DNA of 64,000 nt. It comes from Cymodocea nodosa (lineage: Eukaryota > Streptophyta > Magnoliopsida > Alismatales > Cymodoceaceae). The stretch covers positions 6,525,001 through 6,589,000 of the forward strand of contig JAZBRI010000008.1 in NCBI GenBank assembly GCA_036874045.1, in the 5' to 3' direction. Shown in pieces: positions 49,101 through 61,100 of the stretch. Both the position numbers and the translations under genes were made by a program. How positions within the stretch are numbered: the first letter of the stretch is position 1; each line of letters begins with the position of its first letter. The notes below the pieces were generated by a model. The model ran no database searches and was not told the DNA's origin. It worked only from the letters and a program-made list of their open reading frames with translations.

Positions 49101-52100
49101 ATATAATAAAATGGAACATTCCTAATAACATATAATGAAGATTGAGTAATATGTTAAAAGGAATGATGCCTAATGTAAGTGCTATTTCAAGTGCATTATA
49201 AAGAAATAGGGTGAGGGAGCATGTACCTTGCTTGATGCCAAACATAAAACTGAAAACACTAACACATAGATTAAATGCAAAACAACAAATATAAACATGA
49301 AACATAATATTTATAATTTGTGTTTTTATACTTTTTTTTTTCATTTCTATCAACTTGATGACGAGTTTGGTCCTTGGTTTTCTCCATGCACCACATGAAC
49401 ATTGACATTTCGAGGGTTTGGGACAACATTACTAGGCAAGGTTCCATGATCCTGATCTCCAGATGAGGTTGATAACTTGTAGCAATGCTTGAATTCCTCT
49501 CTCCATATTTGCCATTCTCTTTTCTAACACTTAGAGTCTATTAGGCTATGGTTGAGCTTGTGGATATCTTTGACTACTAATTACAGTTCCAACATGAGGT
49601 TGTCGAACAACATCCCTCATTAAGTCTTGTTGATGTCATGAAAAATTTAGATGATTGCATCATCTTAGGTTATAAGCGACGTTAGGTTGGGAGTTTTGAA
49701 ATCTAGCATCCACAACATTTACTTGTTCAGACATTTGTCCTTGTACAGCATGACACTCTTCTATCATGTGACCCAAATGTACACATGCTACACACTTCAC
49801 CTCAACAACTTGTTCTCTAGTTCCATTTTAAGTCAAAATTAAATCTTCCACATGTTTTAGCATGGAAGTCATTCTTGCTTCAACTCCAGTCATGGGATCA
49901 ACTTGATGTATTCCTCTTGAAAGAGACCTATGATAAGTTTGATTAGACGAAGTCTCCATTTGCATTGTTCTTTTAGCAAGTTCCTAGAGGCATTCCTAAG
50001 CTTGAACTTCATCTTTTAGCAAGTTCCTAGAGGCATTCCTAAGCTTGAACTTCATCAAGACACATGAAACATCTTGGGCACATTGATTCCAACATTAACT
50101 TGGTGTTGAAGTTTAGTCCTTCATAAGCTGCTTGACATTGTCTTGATTTTGCTAACTCATGGTTAGGACAATGGACTATCATTTTATTGAACCTTTCAAA
50201 ATATTTCCAAAAAGGTTCATCTGTCAATTGGGTTATGCCTAGAATGACATTCTTAACTTGAATTGTCTTGTGTAGAGAAAGAAATTTCTTGATAAAAATA
50301 GCACAAAATTCAGTCCAAGAATGAATAGAATTTGCAGAAAGTGTGTTCATCCAACACTTGACATCATCTTTAAGTGCAAAGGGTAGAAACCTCAATTTAA
50401 TAGCATCTATAGGTACATTGGGTAAGTTGATCATATTGCAAACATCAATGAAATCATTAAGAAACATATATGCATCCTCTTTGTCTAATCTAAAGAATTT
50501 TGGTAATTGGTTCACATAATTCATGTGTAATTTAAATTTATCATTAGCACATGATAGTAAGGCAAAGAAAGATGGTTCGCTATAGACGATGGAATAATAG
50601 ATGTCTTCCAAAGATGGTAGTTGAGGTGGTTGTTGATTTTGATTCTGTTGATTCTCAATCATTTCTATCCTTTGTACTTGCTCTTTCCTAACCCTTAATA
50701 TCTCTCCTCTAACTAGATGATGTGAAATATCTCTATACCAACCAATAGGTTGCATGCACCACTAGGATAATACAAGTAAAAATAGCAATTAAGAGAGAGA
50801 TAAGGAGAGAAATGATATCGATGACCAAAAAGAGGTTGGCTTTTCAAATAATATTGTCAACACTAATGAAGATTAGCTGCAAAAGAAACAAAATAAATTA
50901 TAAGACATAAATAATCACATAAACCAAATAAATGTTACCAGTGTAACAAACAAAATAAAAATGATGACAACAATAAAAGTAAGCCTATGGAAAGGAAACA
51001 AAAATCAACATAGTAATGAAATTAATAGCTCAAATGTAAATGGGATCAATTAAATGGAGCTCTTCATTCCTTTGATATTGGTTGTATTGTAGGAATGACT
51101 TTGAGACGGTGGCTATTGACCTTATATGCAACTCCATTCTTAGGATTTTTGATCTCAATAGCTTCATAGGAGAATGCTTTTTTCACCACAAAAGATTCAA
51201 TCTACCTTAATCTTAGCTTCTCAAGAAAAAGATGCAATCTAAAATTGTATAGCAAAACTTGTTATCTAGGTTTAAATTCCTTTCTAATAATTTTTCTATC
51301 ATGAAAGATTTTACTTTTTTCCTTGGTAATTTTAGAGTTATCGTAGGCTTCTCATCTTAACTCTTCTAATTTTACTAATTGTAATCTCATTTTGTCTTCT
51401 ATAGTTATCAAATCCCAATTGAGTCTCTTAATTGTCTACATAACTTTGTGTTCTAACTTAACAGGTAAGTAATAAACTTTTCCATAAACTGCTCTAAAAG
51501 GAGACATTCCAAGTATAGACTTGAATGCAGTTTGATAGACCTATAAAACTTTCTCTAGTTTCTTAAGCCAATCTTTTTTATTGCTTCCAACTATTTTCTC
51601 TAAAATTTGTTTTATTTGCTTGTTAACATTCTCTACTTGACCATTTGATTGAGGGTGATAAGGAGTTGTCATTTTATGAGTGATTTCATATTTTTTTGTT
51701 AAAGCTTCAAAATTTTTGTTACAAAAATAGGTTCATCTATCACTTATAATAGCACGAGGTATACCAAACTTAGCAAAAATGTTCCCTTTTATAAAATTAA
51801 GCACTAATCTAAAGTCACGAAGTGTAGGTAGGGATAACTTCAATCTACTTTAAAGACATAATCAATTGCTAATAAGATATTCAAATGTTCTCTAGATATA
51901 GGCAATAGACCTATAAAATCTATCTCATACATCAAATACTTCTACTTCTATCACAGGTCTAAGCGGTATCATATTTCTTCTTGTAAGTCTTCTTGCTTTT
52001 TGACATTGACTATAATTCTTGACATAAAAATAGGCATCCTTATGTAAGGTTAACCAAAAGAATCCACATTGAAAGACTTTAGCCATAGTTTTTCTAAAAC

Positions 52101-55100
52101 TGAGATGACTTCTTGTAGGTTGATCATGACAAAATGATAGTACACTACTGATTTCAGAATAAGGGATACATCTTCTAAGCACCAAATTTTTGCAAAACTT
52201 AAATATAGGTTGTTTCAATAATAATCTCATGTCATAGCCAAAAATCTCTTAATCTCTTGAGTTGACCATTTACTATCACCAAATAGTTGACAATATTTGT
52301 AAACCATGACATAGGAGTAATAGTCATAAGCTACTCATTTGGAAACGAATCGTCAATAGGCAATTCTGCTTTGTTATAACATTTTCATATCATTTATTAT
52401 CCTTTATCTCAAGATTGAATTCTTGTAATAAAAGTATCTACCTAATTAGTCTAGTTTTTGCATCTATCTTAGTTAAAAGGTACTTGATAGTAGAATGATC
52501 AATGCAGAAAATCATGTAGAATCCCAAAAGATAAGGTTTAAATTTCTTTAAAGCAAAAATTACAGTCAGAAATTCTTTCTGTTACAATGTAATTCACTTA
52601 GGCATTGTTTAATGCTCTACTTGCATTATAGTAAATAACTTGAGGTAAGTTGTCCACTCTTTGTCCTAAAATAGCCCTTATTGTATAATCCAAGACATCA
52701 TACATTAATTCAAATAGTAAATCCCACCTTAGAAAATGAACAATAGGTATTAACGATAAAGCTCCATTGAGTTGAGCAAATGTCTCTTTACATCCTTTAG
52801 AGAATTCAAAGTGTTGACTTTTTGACAACAATTGAGTTAAAAGTTGGGCTATTTTACTAAAGTCTTTAATAAAACATTTATAAAATCTAACATGCCCAAT
52901 GAGTGCTCTTACATCTTTGACTAAATTGGAAAAAGGTAGACCTACTATTAAATCAACCTTAGCTTGATCAACTTCTAACTACTTCTTGGAAACTATATGT
53001 CTAAGAACAACTCCCTTTCAAACCATCAAGTGACATTTTTCTTAGTTGAGAACAAGATTTTTCTCTATATATCTAGTTAATACCAATTCTAAATGAGATA
53101 AGCAAACATTAAAGGAAGATTTTGATACCAATAGATCATCCATGAATATCTTAAGAAATCTATCATATTAGAGAAGACATCGATCATACATCTTTGAAAG
53201 GTAGTAAATGCATTACACAATCTAAACAGCATACATTTGAATACAAATATATCAAAAGGACAAGTGAAGGTAATCTACTCTTGATTTTTAGGAGCAACAG
53301 AGATCTGGTTATAGTCAAAATAACTATTTAAAAAGTAATAAAACTTTTGTCTTACTAATTTCTCTAATATTTGATCCATAAAAGATAATGAGAAATAATC
53401 ATTCCAAGTGGCAGTATTGAGCTTTCTATAATCAATACAAACCCTCTGATCAATATACACCCGAGTTAGCACTAACTCATTTTTACTATTCTCAACTATT
53501 GTTATTCTTGATTTCTTTAGAACAACTGAGAGACTGTTAGTGTACAACGGAAAATTTTAACGAAAAGGAAAATGAAAATTCTGATAGAAAGAAAAAGGAA
53601 AAATTCTAATAATGATTTAATGCACGATAGAAAGTTTTAATGGAAATTGTAATGAAAGGTTAATGCATGACGAAAAGGAAATGATGCAAAGAAAGAAATC
53701 AATCAATAATAATAATAAAATAAATGACACATTTATCCAAAAATACAAACAATCAAATTCAAATATTACAATACTAAATAATATTAAATAGTTCTTTCAT
53801 CCCATATTGTCATCATCATATTTTTGTGCATCTTATCTTTTATTTCTTTTCTTTGTTCTTGAGTTATTCCAACTTATGCATTGCTTTTCATATGTATCTC
53901 CTCTATTGGTTGTATGTCATCAATAATATTTAACTATTTCAACTTATCTTGCATGTTTTCAAGTAAATCTTCTTTATTAATCTTACGAATGAAATTATAA
54001 AGCAAAAAAATGCAATGACAATCTTCACTTGTATTTTATATGAATATGACATCTGATTGTGTAATATTGAAAATCGATGTTTTACAATTCTAAATGTACG
54101 CTCAATAACTGTTCTCAGTTATGAATGTCTATAGTTGAAATTTTCTATAGCATTACGAGGAACTCTATCATTAACATAATCAGATAGATGGTATCTTATC
54201 CCTTGATATAGACAAATATATTCTAGTTGATTTAGATATCCAGCATTAACTAAATAAAACTTATCTGTATAAAAAGAAAATATTGGTATGGTGATTTCTT
54301 CATAACTTTTAGAAGTAGGAAATACATTTAATTAGTGGAACTTAAAAACCATTAGGTCTAGTAACTACATCTTAAAAAATACGAGCATCAGTAACTGATT
54401 CTTCCTAACCAACTAAAATATATGTAAATTCCATATCAAAATTACATGCAGTCATTACATTATGAGACAATTCACCTTTCTTGTTTCTAAACCTTGTTGT
54501 ATCTTATCCATAAATAATTACTTTAATATCTGTATCATCAATAGTTTTAATGCAATCTTGTAAATATGCAATTTTATTTTAATATTGATTAAAATAACAT
54601 TAAAGATAAAGAAACATTAAAAGTAACAATGTATTTCAAAAATATAGGTACACATCTGAGTCATGTCGAATTTGACTTAGTGTTTCAAATGAAGGTATTG
54701 TTAGGAGCACATAATTTAGTCGTAATACAACATTCAAAACTTCATTAAAGTATTTACTAACTGTCTAATTTGATCGACTAAATCATTCTATAATTACTTT
54801 GTACCTTTGATTTGCCTAATTATCATAAAGAACATGACAAATTTCTCTTCTATATTAATATTGTTGGTATCTGTCAGGACTTCTTCCCTTCTCATTAAAT
54901 CACAAAATCCTTGAAAATACTTTGACTCATTCTATAAATCTTTCAACAATTATAAGCTTGATGTGATAAAGAAGGATCTAGTAATCTTTTTATATATTCT
55001 GCTCCTTCTTGACTATAAATATGACTTGTACTTGAAAACAAAATTGAGGTACTTGCAATCTTTACTAAAATATTCTAAAAAGGAAATAGACGTCTTCGCC

Positions 55101-58100
55101 TTCTTCTAGCCTCTTTTTCCTCTTGCTCAAATAACATCAATGTGTCATTTACTAATTTGAAAATTCTCTTCAAAAGTTATCGTCACCTACAAAATAATAT
55201 AGAACAAAATAGAACATCAACATCAACTACAATTTCAAACATATTACAAAGTTATCTAGAAAAGAACATACTACATGAAATCATTCCACAAACAAAAAGT
55301 CCAAACATATACATGACATTATCATATGAAAATATGATAAACAAACGTACGACATTATCATTTCATATTTAAAGTCTAAACAAAAAGTATTTGACATCAA
55401 ACATCTAATACAAAAAAAAACATTTAAATAATCTTTAGTCTTCTATTTTTTCTAATTGAAACTTTAACCGTGCTTATCGTATTTCTTTTAGAATTGGCAA
55501 AAATATTTTACTGAAATCTTTCTTCTGGAATAATTCAATAGTATTAAATCGATCAATTATAGATAGATTTTCAATCTCAAATATTGCTGCAATGGCTTCA
55601 TCTAAAGAAAACTAGAACTTCTTTTTGCATGTGACCATTTCCGTTTGTATCTCAACCATCTCTTTCATTTGTTCATTACGTACTTCACCATTAGCATTAT
55701 ATTTTTCACACATAGTAAGAAAAGTTTATAATGCATCTCTCATATATTCTGCTATCATTTACTAAGATTCTATATGAGAACGTGCTCGCTTTCCTTTTTT
55801 CCTTTGCTCCAATGGAACCTATGTACTTCCTCCTGAACTAGGACGTATATCAGAATCTATGTTTATTTCATCTTATGTAATGTTTGGAATAAATGTATCT
55901 GAAACTTGAATATTTAGTACATCTACCTTTTCTGACTGTCTAGACATATTTCTAGTAGTCATAGTACCTTTAAAAATTAACTACAATTGCTCATAAATCA
56001 AACATGATTTTCTCTTATAACTTTTACACTCTAGATGTGTCTGTAAAATATTACAATATATATTAAAAAAATATATTACATAAACTAATAATCTTAAAAT
56101 ATGTAAATAGAAATCAAACCTTAATAAATTCCTTCCATATCTCTTTATCTATATCAATATACCTTTGTATGAAATTTCATCTCCATCCACTCTGATTTGT
56201 AATTTTGAAATAGTTACGATGTATTTGTCTCTATGTCTTTAGATGACTTTCTACATTCTTTTTTGTAATATATGCATTTCTTTTATAATTGTATTTTTCA
56301 ACTACTTCATCCTAAATGCTCTCTTTTATCTTTTCATCTTAAGTTTTTTTGTTTTCCTCATTTAATATTTTTGACAAAATATCTAAAAAGAATGCATCTG
56401 CATCAGTATTCTAAGTCATATAACTTCGTCCTCCATTATTCCTTTTATCAAGAATAGTTATTTTCTACATGAGAACAAATATTAACAAAATATAGCAAAA
56501 AATATTTTTATGCAAATACATAAAGCTAGCAAGGAGACAATATATCATTTATAACCATTTCTACATGATAAACAAGTAAAGTTTTCATATATAAACAAAT
56601 TAGTCATATACAATATAAATAAAGCCACAATGGTAAGAACTTAAATGATGATCCATTTGCATTTAAAAAAGAGGTAAAAATACAAGCACTTACAACATAC
56701 TTTCACAAAGAGCCAAAAGAATTTAACTGAAATGTTTTGATTGTTCACAATAATAATAATCAAAGGAACTTATAATATTTTTATGTAAATTTTCAATATA
56801 ATATATCAAATTTTAATATAATATTTGATAAGATAAAACACATTATTCATATAAGAAATGAAAACATAACCAAAAGTAATAAAGCAAAATGTTGTGAGCA
56901 AAAGGGAGAGCCATGCAAGTTATGGCATTTATGAGTGACGAGAGAGAGCAAATTATATAAATAGAGGTTTTACAATTTAAGACTCTACGAAAGATGAATG
57001 ATAATAATAATAAATAACATGTAAGAAATTATTATGGAAAATTTTAAGAAAGTTGTAAGTCTTTTAGCGATCACCATGTCAACCAACAATATTATTACTA
57101 AATTTGAACTTTTAGAATCTCTATCAAAAAATTAGTACTACACAAAACTCAATCATGATCTATACACCAACAGATCTACGTATTGCAGTAATCACAAGAT
57201 GGTCATCTCAGATTTGTGCACCAAAAGGAAACCTTGTGAGGTGCTTTCTCATTTGTGAATCAAGTGTATCAAGATTTTACAATTTCACACAATGTAGTTT
57301 CTTGCGTATTAACCATATATGAACAGACAACTGAATTTGGTTGGCTACTATGACCTTGTACCCAAGATTAGGAGTACATCTACCATTCTCTACAAAGTTC
57401 TCAACCAAGAAATTATAACTCAAGTTTCAATGGTCTCGACAAAAATGAGTGAAAAGTTGACAAATTAACAGAAGAAATATTACCACTACCTTGGAAGATT
57501 GACCACTACTTGCATAGGACTTGCGGCAAGAAGCAAACCAGCAACCCCTCCCCCAACAACGCGTCCATTTGGGCTTGCCAAAGAAACACTCATACCACCA
57601 GGTTGGCTTCTAGTTCCTCCATTTTCATTGGGCATAAATGATCCAGACAAGGAAAACACTTGCAACATTTAAATGGGCTTGTTTTATGAAGGATTGGCTT
57701 TTTCTTGGTTTCACTTCTTTTGTCAATTTTTTATTTTCACTATTTCACAAATAAGTGAAAATCAAAAGGGAAACCAAACACATGGGAAACCAGTCTTCTA
57801 CAAGAATGACATGAGCGAAACTAAATGCTTGGAAGTTATAAACAAAAAGGAAAGTAAAAAAAGAATCTGGTCACCAACCTTCAATACTCGAAATCATCAT
57901 ACAAAGGATTAATACACTTAAAATGGACAATAAAAACAATGGTAGTTGACAATCAAAACAATAGTAAAAAAAAGCTAGAAGAGTAGATTTGTGTACTGAC
58001 TGTGAGATGATGTCGAAGCAGAAGAGTTCTTGCTGGAAGCAGGATAGTGAAGCAGAAGTGGAGATGATGCCGCAAACACCACTCTTATTTGGTGAAGGGT

Positions 58101-61100
58101 TCTTCGAGCATGATGTTGCCTAGAACAATGGAGTGGAAGTGAAGACGACGTCGTGAGCACCAATCTTACAGGAAGGGTTCTTCGAACACGAAAGAGCAAT
58201 GGCAGACCGAGCATGCGTCTTGCTGGAAGTGGAGTAGTAGAGATCAAGAGACTTCATGTGGAACAATGGAGCAACGAAGTAGAAGTGGAGACAACATCGT
58301 GAGCTTCGAGCATCGTTTCAAGCAAAGAAGTTGAAATCGAATGGGGGGAGGTAAACAAAGGAGCGGTAAAGGAAAAATTTCCTTTTTATATGATGGTAAT
58401 TTACCCTTTTCCTTTCCGAGAGGAAGTATGTACATTAACGATTAATTGACAGAATTCAATAATTTTCCTTTCCATTAGTTGAATTCCGTCAGACACTAAT
58501 CTCCCCTTAGAGAGGGTTAATCCAAAAGCTATCAGAAATTGGATAAATAATATCATAGTCAAACTACTTGAGAATCTCATTTCTAACTACTTTTATATTA
58601 GGGTTGAGTCTACATTGGGGTTGCTTAGAATGTTAAATATTTTTATTCACACAGATTTTATGTTAGCAAATGTTAGGACTAATTCCCTTAATAATAGTCA
58701 TAGACCAACCAATGACCTTCTTATATCTATTTAGGATATTTAAAAGCCCTATCTCAATCTCAGTTTAAAGATATCATTCTCTCCTAAAAATATATACTTG
58801 ATTTTTTTTAGAAAAGGCTTAAGTTCTAACTGTGGTGGTTCCAAAATAGATGGTCTTTTAATAGTCTCTGGCACACTTTGTACTAGATTTATATGATTCA
58901 TCCCATAGGTCTCACCTCCATCTACACTATCTAAGTCATCTATATTGAAATAAGGCTCTAAAGGTGGAATTTTATTAATTCCAAGCATAGTAGGATCATC
59001 TACCCACTCATCCTCTTTTATCACCCCCATGAAGCTCACATCAAAATTTTCACTAACCTCAATTGGAGTTTCATTTCTAGACTTAAAATTTTTTAGGTCC
59101 ACCTTAGAATCACCATATGCAATCTGCATAGAACCATTCCTACATCTAATAACAGCATCAGAAGTAGCAAGGGAGGGTCTTCCTAGAATTAATGGAACTA
59201 ATTTCTTAAGGGAAGAAGAAGATTGATTCTCTATAACAATGAAGTCTATTGGGTATATAAACTCTTCAATCTTGATTAGAATATCTTCAACTATACCTAA
59301 GGAAGTTCTAATAGAATGGTCTGCTAATTGAATGAGAATTTTAGTAGATTGCAAACCATTAAGACCTAGATTTACATGGACATTAGACGACATTACATTC
59401 ACTTCCACTCTTAAATCAATTAAGGTTTTCTCAAAATATGTGTTGCTTATGGTACAAGAAATTGTAGAGGTACCTAGGTCACCATACTTTTTAGGTATAT
59501 ACTTAGAAAAGTAGGCACTCACAATCTCAGCTAGGTACACTTTCTTTGGTATTTTATTAGTTTTTTTTCTTGTACATAACTCTTTAAGGAATTTTGCATA
59601 AAATGAGATTTATTGGATTGCATCTAACAAAAGAATATTAACTTGTTCAAATACCTCCTTAAACTTTTTTATTTGATTGTCATCGTCCTTTTTATATCTC
59701 AACCTATGGAGAAAAAGAGGAGGTTGACTAATTGATTGACTAGATTCACCTACTCTCTCCTTACCTTTATCGCTACTCATAGATAATTCTTTAATAAGTT
59801 CAGGTGTAAGTCTAAGTTCAGCATTGGGAGTTGATTTGGTCAAGTGAGTGTTAAGAAAAGGAGATGCAAGGATCTCATTACTAGGTCTACTCACATCTTT
59901 CCCTGATCTTAGAGTTACAATGACATTCACCTTTTCTTCTTAATCAGAATAAGCCAAATTCATGTTAGTGGAGTTGGCTTCACACTCACTTATTAAACAA
60001 CTAGGTGTGCTTACTTCCAATTCTAGTTGTTCCAAAGACAAATAAACATTATCAATTGCTTGAGTTAAGTCAAATTTCACCTCATTATTAGGATTAACAT
60101 GGACGTCTAGTATTTCTTTTTCATTATTGCTTTCATTTATCTCATGCAAATCAAAACGGTCATGCCCCTCAAAGTGATAACCATGATGATTAACCAAAGC
60201 ACTTGGCATAAGTGAACTTATATCATAATTAGAAGATGCACCTACATTGTCATGTAACATGTAAAATAGACAATCATCTTCAACATGATCATATAACTTG
60301 CATTTAAAGCATGTAGGTATAAAATTGAAGTTTGCATTAACATTATCAAATTGTTCACTATCCATTTCAACTTTCTAACAACAGCTTATATAAATCTAGA
60401 TATGCAAACCTACTTACTTCAACCAACTTAGGTCTTCAAGTGAAAAAATTGGCAAATCTGCAATATAATAAACAATGAAATGAAATTACTTATAGTCTTA
60501 CCAAAAGACCTATTTTCTATCACTTGTCTAGTCATGTTACTAAAAAGATAATGATACTATAACACACTTAGATTTGAATAACATGAAACAATGAATCGTA
60601 GAGCTATCATGACTAAGAGGCAACTAAAACTAATATGAGAAACTGAAATTTCTGGATTCAAACTCTACAGTTCAGCGACTTCGAAAAATCACCTAGAAAT
60701 TCACAAAAATTCAATTTCAACATATGAGTACTCGTTTTAAAGATAAATTGATTTACTTTCACAAAAAATATCAAATATGATTGTTAAGCAAAGGTGCAAC
60801 TGTAGTTCTTTCTGAAAAAATTCAGTGAAAACAGTTCTACACGAAAAACTGCAGAATACCCTTGTAAAAAAAAATTCATAACTTCAACAATACAATCTAG
60901 AATTTTTCATGCAAGTACTCGAAAGAAAGATCATAAACCATAGATTATAGAAACATAATCACCTTAATGAGTTTAAACCTTGTGTAATGACAGTTTTTAA
61001 TTTTCAGACACAAAATCATCCCCACCCATTATAGGTGTCTTACCACCAAATGACTATGAAAACCACACATGTGATAAGGAAATTGAGCAGCAAGGCAAGT

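Larger units (their letters stand above)
53540..58496 (-). mobile_element. Element H: PIF/Harbinger DNA transposon inserted in element G
   Basis: The ends are inverted repeats: GTGTACAACGGAA at the left, and GTGTCTGACGGAA read inward from the right. They are flanked by TTA (53537-53539) and TAA (58497-58499), an imperfect version of the 3 bp duplication of this superfamily. The element carries both Harbinger genes on the minus strand, a DDE_4 transposase and a SANT/Myb-like protein, in decayed form. Removing H rejoins the RT of element G. Confidence 0.82.

Noticed and set aside
57486-58435. Ser/Pro/Leu-rich minus-strand frames
   Set aside because: They lie in the non-coding 5' part of Harbinger H and show no conserved motif.
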